A DNA stretch of 64,000 bases from Pseudo-nitzschia pungens (GCA_037355855.1 CM074758.1:9521001-9585000), one strand, 5' to 3'. Counted from the first letter of the stretch, positions 43,510 through 56,071 are shown. Made by a program: numbers and translations. Notes: generated from the letters alone by a model not told the origin.

Positions 43510-45300
43510 GTTGGGGTATAGAGAGTGTGTATTTATGTATTAGTAGTTGTGGGGGTCTGGCAATCTTAGCGTTTGCTGTATGCTGGATACCGATCACGAA
43601 CGACGAACGGGAACAATTCCGTAGGACATCCGTAACCACACTACTAGTATTAAGCACAAGCAGCCGGATGCGCACACCGAACAACAAGAGAAAAAGAAGG
43701 AAGGTCTTCCTTTTTTCAAAGCTGCCCATGTTGATGTTGAGTTGAGATCATCGCGCTGATGCTCGCTCCGCGACAAAAAGCTCGTTTCACGTACGATTTT
43801 CAACCGTGAGTATCTTTGACGCTTCAATAATCCACGAGCTCTCGAACTACGAAAAAAAGGATCATGCATCCTCCCGATCGATGGAAGGACAGACGGATCG
43901 GAAGTGGGATCATGTTCTCGAACCGAGTGAGTGAGCCGTCCTTTGATCCATCGTACGTACGATAACATACGTATATATGTATTTACACGATGACGTACCG
44001 GTAAGTAAGGCTTAGTCCTACATACGGTCTCGTACCTACAGGTAAGGCTACGATAGGTAAGATAAGATTACCCGTTACCTCACTGCAAAATACGCAGTAC
44101 GAAGTACAAAGTAACCTTATTTATTATTACAACATAAGGTTTACGTAAGGTTACCGGTAGTATTATTATTACTATTATTATTTCTTACCTTTTCTAGTAA
44201 CCTTTGTGCAATCGCCGATCTCGTATCGAACCTCGCTTGTTACTTCAGCCTCCTTTGGATGGACGAATGAAATGAAACAACCAACAATCCACCGGAGGTA
44301 AACCCTGTGTGCAAACAAAAACGACGCGGGAAGAAACAATCGAGTTGCGGCCTGCCGAGAGAGGAACATTCGAACAACGAAACTCGATGCATCTCCGAAA
44401 CAAGCGCAGCGTTCGGAGATCACCGTACTAATTACCCGGTACGGTTCCCAGCCCGATGCGTGAACTCGGAAAAAAAAGAGATGATTTATTTCATGTCGAT
44501 TCAAATCAAAATACACGAATCTGCTTTGTGGTGCCGCCGTGATGCGAATGCCGGTACTTCTCTCGGAACTCGTTCCTCGAGGTGGTAGAGGAGGGTATTG
44601 CTCTTGGTGGTGACAAATGCGGTTGCGGTTCAACGGTTCGATAAGTTACTGCTGCTTGTTGGGGGATCGCGCGAACGATCCGGTCGGGTCCGACAGAACG
44701 AGCAAGGTAGTTACTGTATTGGTTCTAATTACCGTACCGTATATACGGTACGGTACGGTACGCCGGAGCACCGATCAAAAGTCTTCCCCGCAACACTCTC
44801 CTTTCCCGGTGACGAGGCGAGAGAGAATTCGAATCACGCATCACTGCCTTTCTGCGGTCTTGCTTCTTGCGGTTGAACGTCGGAGAGAGAAACGATGCAA
44901 CTACTAGTAACTTACTAGTACTAGTATGCGCAAAATACCGTACCGAAGAGCCTGGTTGTGAAACCTTGTCGAGCAAAAAAACTTTTGTCACTAAACAAAA
45001 AGTAATACGAAGTACGTAGCTATCAATATGAGATAATAATAATAATAATAATAAAAATAGCATAATCACACAATGACATAGAATACTGCTACTAGGATTA
45101 AATCGAATGGGTTGGGTTGGGGTGGGGTAGGGAAGTGCGTATGGTGTGGTCGGGTGTGGTGCGGTGTGGATAACCGCCGATCGATGCCCAACACCGTTGG
45201 ATCGCAGAAGGGTGTGCTGGCTTTGGTTTCTTCTCATGTTTTTGTAAAAACAATCCCTTGCTCCTCCGTCCCTACACCGTGTGAACCCAAAACAAAAAGG
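43510..45300. other. Intergenic region upstream of FCP gene
   Basis: It includes the FCP promoter area (43510-~43950) and a repeat-rich stretch with GTAACCTTA words at 44110 and 44150. A 151-codon minus frame at 44178-44633 and a 170-codon minus frame at 44725-45237 show no recognisable features and are not called. Confidence 0.5.
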
Positions 45301-45819
45301 TTAGATGAGAAGAGCCGAGAGGCTGCCCACAGCGATGATTGCGGCGCCGTAGGCATAGTGAGCCTGGGGGGACGACGAGGTGGCGGGCTCGACAGCAACG
45401 GGCTCGGCAGCAACGGGCTCGGCAGCAACGGGCTCGGCAGCAACGGGCTCGGCAGCAACGGGCTCGGCCTCCGTGCTTTCATCAATTCCGTTAGTGAGAG
45501 CTTCGTATGCACCTCCACCACTCCAGAACTCGCTCACTTCGTCTCCATACTCATCCCAGGCCTCGCCTTGTTCCGTGGCCCACGCCGACCATTGGTCGGA
45601 TACTTCCTTTGAATAGTCCTCCCAGGAACTCTCCCAAGCTTTGGGATCTTCCGCGTACTTCTGGGCGGCTGCGAGGGCATAGGAAACGAAGCTGTCGTAA
45701 TCGGCAGGGTCCAGCGGGATAGTTTGGCCCGTCGCAACATGATTGTTTGTGACAGCTGCCATTGCAGCCAACAAAGCAAGAAACGAGCTGGAAGAAGCGA
45801 GGTTGAATCGAAAAAACAT
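45301..45819 (-). CDS. Secreted, possibly GPI-anchored protein with AEPVA repeats
   Basis: Frame of 172 residues, ATG at 45819. Residues ~8-31 form a hydrophobic signal peptide (SSSSFLALLAAMAAV...TG). The mature part is acidic and Trp/Tyr-rich (ESSWEDYSKEVSDQWSAW, DEYGDEVSEFW at ~63-100). It is followed by five tandem AEPVA units (~118-145) encoded by a nearly identical 15-bp repeat. A short SSSPQ region precedes a C-terminal hydrophobic tail (GAAIIAVGSLSALLI) with no basic residues after it, which is the shape of a GPI-anchor signal. It is likely a cell-surface or wall protein. No family recognised. The frame does not suffer from the repeat because the unit length is a multiple of three. Confidence 0.65.
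   Translation of the reverse strand: MFFRFNLASSSSFLALLAAMAAVTNNHVATGQTIPLDPADYDSFVSYALAAAQKYAEDPKAWESSWEDYSKEVSDQWSAWATEQGEAWDEYGDEVSEFWSGGGAYEALTNGIDESTEAEPVAAEPVAAEPVAAEPVAAEPVAVEPATSSSPQAHYAYGAAIIAVGSLSALLI
45397..45470. repeat. 15-bp tandem repeat in coding sequence
   Basis: Five near-identical GGCAGCAACGGGCTC units encoding AEPVA on the minus strand in the preceding gene. The near-identity at silent positions indicates recent expansion. Confidence 0.9.
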
Positions 45820-48524
45820 CGTGTTTTGGCACTCCTTGTATAAGACTATGATAAGGTTATGTATGACTTTCGGTGATATCGGAAAAAAAATTGTGAGAAG
45901 CGAGATGTGAAGAGAAAAAGGAAAGTTTTGTTTCTTTCAACAATCAATCTCAATCAATCAATCAAGCGAGAGAAAAGCGAGAGAAAGAATGATACTCGTA
46001 CGAGTACGTAGCATCGTTTCGGGTACAACAAGTAGTAGTAGTAATTACTGCTGGTGGTAATGTTACCGCTAAGGTTACCTTTTTACCTGGTACCGCATCT
46101 TTACTTAACGGAGCGAAAACGTTGCGGTAATTAAGGTTTAATCCTAGATACTGAGAAAGTTAGCTACTACAAGAAATGAAAATTGTACTAGTACCGTAGT
46201 AGTAGTATCATTGAATAACTTATCAGTTATCTTACGGAACGGTACGGACGACAATGATACCGGTACTCGTACGCAGCGAGGTTTACTTCCTTTGACTCGT
46301 GCGGAAGATCTTTCTATGCGGTCTATTGGAACACGCTTTCACCCGTAGTACTGCGGCGGTCAGTGCATTTACTAGGAGTAGTACTACTAGAGACATTTTG
46401 CAAAGGAAAGTGATTGATAAATAATATTATAATAAGTTCGCGGTACGTGTACTTAGTATGAATACTTTTCCATGACGATACAAAACAATAAGTAGTGTTT
46501 TTCTATTTGAAAAAGGTTTCGAACAAATTGACATAACCTTAAGGCTTACTCATAGTGTATCGGTAGCTACAATAAATAATTTGAAAGTGCATACCGGTAC
46601 TCCTCCTTAGTACGAGCCGACTGTTCCATGATGATACTACTACTAGTAGCAATGAAACAATAAGTATTACTTTTCTATTTAAAGTTCTCGAACAAATTGA
46701 CATACTCGTAGGGTACTAGCTACAATGAATACTACTACTAGTAGTAGTTTGAAAGTGCATGCAGCATGAATCTCGACAGCTGCTGCTGGTGCTTGTACGA
46801 GTACTTAGTAAGAATCCATTCGTCATAGTAACAGATCACCAACGGAAGCGAGATACCAGATGATATCCTCCATGATGAATGTTTTGAGTTTGGATCTCGT
46901 TGGAATATGCTGGGGTACATCATTATGGAAAAGATCAAACAATATTGATAACGCTACATGGAAGGAACCAAAAACCTGCATAGCACCTCGTTTCAAGCAC
47001 AACAATATCAGCATGATATTTTCGTGAAAAACACCTTTAAGTGCACACGTACTACACGAACCTGTATGAAGTATAATTGCAGCATCTCATTTCTGCTGTG
47101 TTTAACTTTGTTGGATTCTATCTTTTACCAAAAAGGAATATGATGAACCAGCAGGTATCATTCTCCTTCTATAATGTCAACATTTTTGTTGCAAATCCTC
47201 GCTGGCTGGATGAGTGACCGAGCTAGCCAACGAAAGCTGTTCTTCGCAGCACTTTGTAGCTAGTAGTAGTTGTTGTTGTGGTGGCAGTGGTACTAGTACT
47301 AGTAGTGTTTTATCCTACTATCTTCCTTTTGTTGCACTGATCAGAACAAAAGAAGGATAGGGCTCGCTTTCCAACTACTACTAGTAGTACTACTACAGGA
47401 GGTGTGCAGTATTTCAAATGATAAAAAAAGAAACAAGCATCCTCTATGATGCAACAACAATGGTGGCACTCTGCCTTCCAACGGTCACGTGCTACTACTG
47501 CTGTATCTAGTACTACTAGTACTACTAGTAGCACTAGCTACTACTAGTAGTCCTAGTAGTACACAATCAGCAGTCCAGCAGGAAAGAATACTATCAGCAG
47601 GGATGATTGCTGCATCATCATGCAGCAGTTCATACCAACTCTTCTGTTGAGGATCCTCCATTCCACGACCATATTGAGACAACTAGTACTAGTAGTACTA
47701 GTAGTACTAGTAAAAATACAGCAACAACAAATTTTAATGGTAATCATACAGTAGGTACAAGTAGTGTGCTCGTCGTAACCTTATTCCTAGTAGAATCACC
47801 ACTGTTATGAGTAACCTTACTCGTACTCGTAAGTTTTACCGGTATTTATGGCGATTGATTGAATCCATTTGAACTAAAAATACATCGTACGAGTAAGGCT
47901 TAGTTCCGTACATTCGAGTAATTGCTTGTACGAGCACGAGTACCGGTACGAGTAACCTTACGAGTTAAGATAGAAGGTCCTTGACACCGTAGGCGCGCGG
48001 TACCATGATACAGTTACGTTCAACTCGTACTCTCAACTCAGTAGAAGTACAAGTAAGTCGAACACCCAATGGGAAAGATTGAAGATACGGGACGTTAACC
48101 TGCGGCTCTTGTCGTACAAACTACGTAACCTTACATACGAACAGGTATTACATGTCGTTTCTTCTTTTTGCGCACGAGTGCCAGTAGTGAGGTTAATGTT
48201 CAATATGACACATCGTGGTAATCTTTTTAAAATCTTCCCGTCCATTCCACGACGGAACGAAGAAATCGCTTCGTGTCCGAGTCTGCTTTCAAACGCAACC
48301 TCGCATCTACAGAAGAATAGCTTTTGGGGGAGGGATACAACGAACAACAACGAGGACTGTCGTTTTCTGACAAAGACTTCATTGTTTGTTCCAAATCAGT
48401 ACTATTGAAGACAACCAGGATCGGCTGCCTGCCGTTCCTTCATTGAACACCCAATCAATCAATCAACTAATCAATCAACTAACCAATCAACCAATCAAAC
48501 ATACCAAACCATACCATACCACCG
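45820..48524. other. Gene-poor region with ACTAGT tracts
   Basis: No supported gene. Dense ACTAGT or TACTAC/GTAGTA tracts occur at 46195-46210, 46375-46395, 46735-46750, 47265-47310, 47375-47400 and 47505-47560. A minus frame at 47310-47534 starts MLLVVLVVLDTAVVARD and contains clustered Cys (HHCCC), but its hydrophobic parts come from the ACTAGT repeats. GTAACCTTAC words occur at 46070, 47776, 47812, 47955 and 48125. Confidence 0.5.
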
Positions 48525-51495
48525 ATGGCATCACGGAAACGCGAGACTCCAACCATGGTGTCCCTCCTCGGCAACAGGGGGATGGGTGGTGGCAGAGTGC
48601 ATCTGCGTGTATATGCTGCTAATGCCACCAACCTGGAGGAATCCTCCTCGTTTTCGCTGCAACAACAGCATTCGCAACATCATCAACATCAACATCAACA
48701 CCATCCCTTTCCGACGACCCTCGACGATGCCGATCCGTTGTCCTTTTTCAACAGTCTGACAGCGGGCTTTCGTTCCGCGGCAGGATCGGTACTATCGAAT
48801 GGTCGAAGCACCAGCAATAGTAGCAACAGCAGTCGCAACAGCAGCAGCAGCATCGAGAAAGTTGACAACAAGAACATTGACATCAGAAAAAACAGCAACC
48901 GATGGTGGTGGGGGTCTGGCGCTGATTCTATCCGTAGGAATCGAAATCCAAATCCGAATTCGGGCAGTAACAACACTACAACTGTCGTCAACACATCGAA
49001 CGACAATCCCGGAACGAGCCAGAGGAGCCAGAAGACTCGGGGGTGGGGTTCCCTGCTCTTGAGCATCAACAGCAGCAATACCAGCAGCAACAGCAACAAC
49101 AGTAACAGTAACAACAGCGGCGAGCTGCAGGCCTCGGCCATCCTGCACGAGAGCAGCGTCCGAAGCGATAGCAGCATGAGCTGGAGGTTGTTTGATCCCC
49201 TGGATTGGAACGGGGACCGTCTGGGGAGGCTCCGGTCGGAACAAGACAAGCAACAACAAGAACAACAAGAGCAACTTACAAAGCAACAAGGAAAGGAACA
49301 GGAACAGGAACAGGAGGAGCAACCGCCATTGCAAAAGAACTGGAATCCCCAACACGCCCACGATCCAGGCATGCAGACGGGTTCATCCCTAGGCGGCGAC
49401 GAATTCGCTCCGCTCCTGCCGCACGCTTCTCCTAATGCGGCCTTCTGCAAAAATCCGCTGACCACAACTAATACTAGTACATGTACTAGGAATGGGAGAA
49501 CAGGTGACAGAGACGCCAACGACAATTGTAATGACAAAGACAACGTTCCACCAACACCGGAGCAATGCCCAAAACAACCTCCAAGGTGGTCCGGGATCGT
49601 CGCCAAGCTCAAGAGCCTGTCGGCACCCGAAAAGCATCTCGCTGCACTGGACGTTCACGGACTCGCCGAGCACACTCCCACGCAGGGCGATCCGAGGGTC
49701 CTCGCCAGGACCCTCGCCACCCTGGACAAACTGCTGCAGAACGAGGCCAAGTCGGTATCGCTGGTCGGCAGAAACGGCCACTACTCGTCCTCGTCCTCGA
49801 CGTCTGCGTCTGCATTTTCATCGGCCCTGGGCCGGGCCGTAATCCGCTGCCCGTCCCGGGTCGCCGTCGACAAGCTGAAATTCGTCCGGGCCGTTGGATC
49901 CAACGACGATCCGAGGGCGGCATTGGCACGCATGAGAGCCTACTATTCCACCAAGCAGCGGTATTTCGGGATCGAGACGCTGGGACGCGATCTGACCCTC
50001 GAGGACCTCACGCTGGTGGAGCGGACGCTCTACGTGAGGGCAGGAGCGATGCAGCTGCTGGAAGAAAAGGACCGATCGGGACGGACCGTCACCATGCTCT
50101 TTGGAAAACTGGTAGAGGGCATCCCGCGGGACGCGCTGGTGCGTTGCTCGTTGTAGTTTGTGTATATGTGTGTGCGTTTGTTTGTGTGTGTGTGTGTATC
50201 TATCTATTTCTATACAATATATATATGTATATATATATGACTCGTGGTTGCAGCGATTCTGGTTATGATGGTGATTGTGCGGTTGCGTGGTTGTTTGTTC
50301 CGTCGAATGACAATGGCCTCTTTCTCAACCATGGTTTCGTCTCAATCAATTGCTTGGGCGGTGTCTCTCTTGATTCCTATGGTCTCTCGTATCTGTCGCT
50401 ATCCATCACGAAAACAATACAACACGATAAAACGCGACACAGGTCCGGATGATTTTGTACGGCAGCGAGATCCTGACCCGGGACGAGTCCATCCAGATCG
50501 CCGGATACGTCCACATCGTCTGGGCCCACGGCATGACCTCCAACTGGTCCTCCCCGACCGCACTGGCCACGTCCAAGACCCTCATGGAGGTCCGAAACTG
50601 CCTTCCAATCCGGTGCGTAGCCAAACACTTTTGCTACGAACCTCAAAGCAGCGGCAACAACAATTTAAATCTTCGCAGACCGCTCTACGGGGCACTGGTC
50701 CACGGACTCGACGCCTTTCAGGCAGTCCGGACGAGGATCCACTGCGGGTCCGTAACCGAGTGCGTCTACAATCTCATGACATACGGGATTTCGAGGGACA
50801 GCATCCCGGTGGCACACGAGCGAGTACACGAAATCGGTCATTGCAACAACCAGAAGCCGAATGCCGGCGGTAGCGACGGCAGGGGAGACACCCCCACCAT
50901 GATCATCGACACCGAATTCCATTTGGCCTTTGTTGAGGCACTGGAAGAACGAGAGAAGCGTGAACGGGAACTAGAACGCCACCGGCAACGGCAACAGCAG
51001 CAGCAGGAGCAACAACAACAATCAGCAGAAAGAGCGGGGAGAGCTTTCGGCGGCAGCACAACCACTCCAGACGACACGCTCCGGTCCAATATTGAGTCTG
51101 AAACAGCGAAGAAAACGGAGTCCTCATCCCCGGTGGTGGTGGTCCTCCTTCCGGGCCCGCTTGACATTGTCATGGGCCGGGGCGGTCAGCACGCCAACAA
51201 ATCCGGAAACCTGCGCTTCAAGAAACTCCTGGAGGAGCGCTTTATCGACTACGACACGGCCTCCACCAAGGCGGAAAAAACGGCTTTGGTGAAGGAAGTC
51301 CTCGACACCCTCGCCGCCTCCGGGGCGCGCTTTCTCCAGCAGGAAAAAGAGAGCCATAGTAGCAGCATGGGCGGAGTCTTTTGGACCGTTGCGTCCCCCC
51401 AAAAGGCACACGACAAGGTGGCCCACGACTTTCGGAACCTTCGCAAGCGGGCCGTGGCGGCGAAGGCGAAGGCGGAGAAGACTGCCAAGAACTGA
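48525..51495 (+). CDS. CRAL-TRIO-like / DUF6824 protein, copy C
   Basis: Two exons: 48525-50138 and 50443-51495, giving 888 residues. The intron (304 bp) has a GTGCGT donor and ACACAG acceptor, phase 0. It joins ...IPRDAL to VRMILYGSEI, the same alignment position as the copy A intron (exon 2 begins LRMSLYC). The N-terminal third is Ser/Asn/Gln low-complexity. LSAPEKHLAALDVHGL (~365-380) corresponds to the NxMSxxER...HG motif of copies A and B, in diverged form. Residues ~448-640 (KLKFVRAVGSNDD, QLLEEKDRSGRTVTMLFGK, IRCVAKHFCYEP) are CRAL-TRIO-like. IHCGSVTECVYNLMTYGISR (~637-656) matches the conserved mid-region. The DUF6824-type domain is at ~777-876 (LDIVMGRGGQHANKSGNL ... KAHDKVAHDFRNLRKR). 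Function unknown. Confidence 0.78.
50156..50238. repeat. TG/TA-rich tract inside intron of copy C
   Basis: TGTGTG, TTTG and TATATA runs inside the intron, comparable with the TG-rich tract in the homologous intron of copy A. Confidence 0.75.
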
Positions 51496-52639
51496 GAACG
51501 CTGGTGGCGACAATGAATTGTGGATCGCCACCGGATCGCAGCGCAGCGCTACCGGGAACACGATTACGCGTGCATCTCGAACAACGCAAAACGAGGGGAA
51601 ACAGGGGACATTTTGGCAAACTAGTTCATAATGCCCAGATGATAAAGAAGTATTGTACTACAATGGGACACGGATGATTTGCTTTGCAGTTAAAGTTGGA
51701 CTAGTGACAAACCACGTGGGCGATTCATCATTGATTTCCATTCGGTAACTACATGGGGAGAGACCCTAATGGATCCGTTCATATCCCAGAAGACTCCATA
51801 GCTCGAAACTATGGCACGAGAGCACTTGCAAGGATCGTAATAGTCCACCGGTACGTTCGCGCTGACAAAGTAGAACTCCGGTCAACGCAGCTGCACCAAA
51901 CTTCACCGTCAGAGGTCAGACTATCAAGGGGGTTGAGCTTGCGCTCAGCAACTAAGGACCTTTTTTCCATACGATCGCTACTCCTTGATGCCAACAAGGG
52001 TCGTTGATTGCCTTTTCTAATCGTGTACCGGTAGAACAATAACATGCAAAACACATAATGAACCGAATGAAATCAAATCATCGCTCGGCTTCGGAACAGA
52101 TGTCCCCGGAACAACAAAATACACGGGTGTATCCGTGGTGGTAGTTGCGTAACAGCTACCCCCTCACACTGCGGCCCGCAGTAACACATGCATTTGTCAG
52201 AGAAACCACGGTAAAAACTAACGCACGAAAGTCGTTGACACGACGAAACACGAAATTGTTCGTTGTCATGTATTCCTTCCCTAGAAATATAACAATTATG
52301 GTGGTATAATATTGTGATAGATACGAATGATTGATAGCGCTCGTCCTTGGTGGTTGCGGTCACCCGCGATTGGTAACCGAAACAAACAACCGATCGATCG
52401 TCCCGACGCAAAATCCGGTGAGCCTCTTGGAGAACGGAACGAAACCCCTTCCATCCGGAGAGTTGATGGATGGATGGGGAGTAGAAGTATCAGTAGTAGT
52501 AGTAGTATTTGTTGTGTATGAATGTAGAATGTACTGGTGGATGAAGTAAGTGATAACCGTAGCTGTTTTCCAGGCGGGTTCCGTGCCTTGTCCCGCGCTT
52601 TCTTGCACCGTTTCACCCTAATGATCATTCAACAACGAT
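51496..52639. other. Intergenic region between converging genes
   Basis: 3' flanks of copy C (plus) and the plastid-targeted gene (minus). Short unrecognised frames only; an AGTAGTAGTAGTAGTAT run at 52490-52510. Confidence 0.5.
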
Positions 52640-54460
52640 TTAGTTCATGTAGAGTGGTTGGGGTCCGTGACCGTAGCCTTCCGTTTCTCCGGCCAATTCG
52701 TAGGGGGTGACAACAGCGCTGAAGGGGAATTCCATGTAGTTGTTGGCGAGGATACGGATCGTCCAGCCGGGTCCTGGTGTGGGGATGACGCAGTGGTAGG
52801 GCTGTGTGGATCCTCCACAGTGGAGGTTGTAGAGCTGTCGGACACTGTTGGGTCCCTGCAAGACCTCGATCTTGGCCTTGACGGTACGCTTTCCGAGGTC
52901 TCGAGACCACAACACCAGCTGGGTGGTCTCGACATCGTCGGGGATGTTGAAGTATCGGACCGATCCGACGCCGCCCTCCGTGGATCCTCCCTGGACGGTG
53001 GTCTTGGGGGAAGTGTCAAAGACCTTTTGGGTGGCGGCCCAGGTTTCTTCCATGCGCTGGGCATTGGGAACCTCGGCACCGAATTCGATGGGAAACTCGT
53101 GGGTTCCGGTGGTGGAGATTTTGAGGGTCTTGGTTCCGGGCTTGAATTTGAGCATGGCACGGAAGGGGGTCATGTCACCGTCCTCGCACTCAATGTCGAC
53201 CATGTGGATGCGACGAATGGGTCCGACCCACTGAAATTGACAGTATTCAGTATTGTGGAGGGAAAGCAATGGATGGAGAGAAACAAAAAAATTGAAAAGT
53301 GAGCGACCTTGGATATGAACTTCACTAACCTGAACGATTTGAGGCTCGGTAAAAGGGGGTAGGGTGGTTGGTTGGTTGGATGGATGCATGGATAAGTGAA
53401 AATGAATGCTGACACATGAATCATCCGTGACGTGCTGAATCCGATGACAATCGGCTTCCCAAGCATTTGTTCACTGATCTGTTTGCACCAGTCGATGTCT
53501 GGCCTCGTTTCCACGACGCAAATCGCTTGAGCAAGGCAAAATGGTCGCATACTAGACACGAATTTTGGCTCTGGACTCGATACATTCCCTGGCGTACCAT
53601 ACGAGGGCACCGTTTCTTTCGTACAGTTCGTCTCGGTTTCGCAATTTGATCACAACTGTCCCCGCTGTCCAGTGGATTGGAGTGGTTGGTGCTTTCTCGT
53701 TCACAATCGGTTGTGTTCCGATCCATCCCACTGCTCATTTCCCAAGATTACCCAAGATTTCCCCACTGAGCACATCAAATCAAACACAACAAACCACAAA
53801 ACTTAATACGCACCAATTCGACAAGGGCCTTCATAGGACGTCCGTTGGTGCGGATGTAGTACGAGAGACGTTCGGCCTCTGCGGGAATATCCCAGGTTCG
53901 AACGGTACCTCCTCCCTGCATCTTGCGCATGGGAATGTCAGTAGGGAACTGTGGCACGAAGACAGACAAAATACAACACAACACAAAACAAAACAACAAA
54001 GCGAGAGAACACGGAGACACAATACAAAAAGAAACGAGAAAATGAGATCCCATACTTTCAAAGCGACCTGTACTTTGGACAACTGCCCCGTCCGATACAA
54101 TTTCAAGGAGACTCCATCGGCCAGATGATAGTTTTCTCCCGTCCACCGAGAATCGTCCAACGTTTCGTCAGGTCACGTCGACACCATTGAACAAACTCAA
54201 CCTCAACCTCAACCACAACATCGACACCAACGACAACGACTCGATCAACAACGAAAAAGATTACGCACCATGCTCATTAGAGTGCGGTCCACCGGATCCG
54301 AAGACATGGGTCCTCCGAGGTTTGGATTGTAGTCGATGGCCTGGTTGAGAGAGGTGGTGCTTTCGGTGGTGGTCAGGTGTGGCACCTGGATCTTGCTGGC
54401 AGGAGCAAAGGCGGAGGCCGAAGCCATCATAGCGGCACAGAGGAAAGCACAGAACTTCAT
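52640..54460 (-). CDS. Plastid-targeted conserved protein of unknown function, four exons
   Basis: Exons are 54460 to ~54265, ~54135-54056, 53948-53814 and 53230-52640, about 333 residues. Donors are GTGCGT (after VEL) and GTATGG, and acceptors CACAG and TTTCAG. The exon 1/2 junction is uncertain: C|GTAATC with GGGAG keeps the frame, whereas the better-looking GTGCGT donor does not. MKFCAFLCAAMMASASAFAP is a signal peptide plus the ASAFAP plastid-import motif. The mature protein has two beta-rich halves (LKLYRTGQLSKVQVALKFPT ... ALVELWVGPIRRIHMVDIEC, and VRYFNIPDDVETTQLVLWSR ... YHCVIPTPGPGWTIRILANN), each ending in an FPFS- or FPIE-type strand. No membrane helix. It probably acts in the plastid stroma or lumen; I do not recognise the family. 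GC-rich codons suggest strong expression. Confidence 0.72.
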
Positions 54461-56071
54461 GATGGTGGTTATATTTGTATGATAATAATATAGAAGATGG
54501 GATACAAGGAGAGTGGCTATACAGGGACAAGGGTCTGGTGTACGGATGTCGTGTTTCCGGAATAGAATCTTGTGGGCAAACCGTTATTGTTGCGAAGAAC
54601 TCGATGCAGTAACCTTACTTGTAGCTAGAAGCAACAATACGGTAGGTAGCAGCAAGGGAGAGACAGAACAAAGGCGAGCCGAAACGCAATGCAACGTTGT
54701 TGTCTATTGGTCGGTCCGGGTTGTTGCATTAGTTTCTACAGAAAGTACCGGTACGTACCTACTGAACCACCGACGACATCAAACAAAAATTCATGTCACA
54801 AAGATGGATGAGAATACCTTACTTCGTACGAGTATTACCGTAAGTACAAAATACTACAAGTACTACAAATGGATGCATGCACGTACGTACGTAGTCTATC
54901 AATAACAGCAACAATGGCGTGTCTTTGACAATGACGATCGTCATCGCCACGAGGATTGTGATTGGCCATTGATTTTCGTTTCCGTGCGATAAGGTGCGGT
55001 CCATTCGAAGAAAAGAAACTCACCAAGAGATGGGAAGCCCCCGGGTCACTTCAACACCCACTAGCTAGGGAACGGTACTTATCGTGACGTGGAGTCACGA
55101 ACGGGATTCGAAGTGGCGGGAAGTCTCCGTGTCGCGTCGCATCGGTTTCGCGCCATTCGTAATTACGAGTAGAAACCTTACCGTTTCCACGTAAGTACTG
55201 GTATTCACAGGGACAATTACGAACTCGTTCTTGTAAGCTCAATATTTTTTGAAAATTTGGATTGGCCGACTCGCCGTTCAAAAACTCTCGTACTGTAAAG
55301 TTAACTCGACGGTCATTCGAAATTATCAATATGGCTTTCGACTGATTTTGGGACTATGGTAATTATTCATTGGTAAGATCTTACCGTACACCTCGTAAAT
55401 AATGAGACAAAGAGTTTAGGAAGGTGAGCAAGGCCGGGGAGCGGCAATGGAAACAACTTGCCGTCTAGAACCGTAACCTTAATTGCCATAGCTACAGATA
55501 CTTTGGCCACAACCGCACGCGGTTGTACAGTGAGGTTAAGGCTTACACCCTGTGTACTCGCAAGTTGTAGCATCTTTTTCTATTGTGATCGGCAAGTGCC
55601 GGTGAGTCTTACGGTAATTACAGCACGACCGATTGATTGATTGATTCCCATCCCAAACGTGCACCAATCTGGCTACTTGGAATCAATTGAGAAACGTCAC
55701 GAAACGATCCGTCGAGGGTTGAATTGACAAAAATAAATACTACCGTAGAAGTACGTAAGTTACCGGTAGTGGAGTTGTATTCCGCCATCATGGCCTCTAT
55801 TTAAGTACCAGTATATTTTTTTGTTGAATGACTTCGTAGTGGAGTCCATTTTAAAAGATACCTTACTACCAGTAATCTTACTGTACAATAAGACAAGAAG
55901 TAAGGTTACCGTATTGGGGTGTGACCCATAGCAGCTGTATTAGTATTAAGGTTTACTTGAAGTATCATGTTGTAGTAGTACTAGTACTACTACTATATAA
56001 TGGCCTATTTCTGTAGAGTTCCGTCTAGTACTATATCCTCTTAGCACACTGAATATCTTATAATAATATAT

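Noticed and set aside
44178..44633. 151-codon minus frame
   Set aside because: No motif, AT-mixed composition, contains repeat words; nothing to support coding.
48795..49612. Large hydrophobic minus frames opposite copy C exon 1
   Set aside because: Reverse reading of Ser/Asn/Gln codon repeats; the plus strand encodes the conserved family protein.
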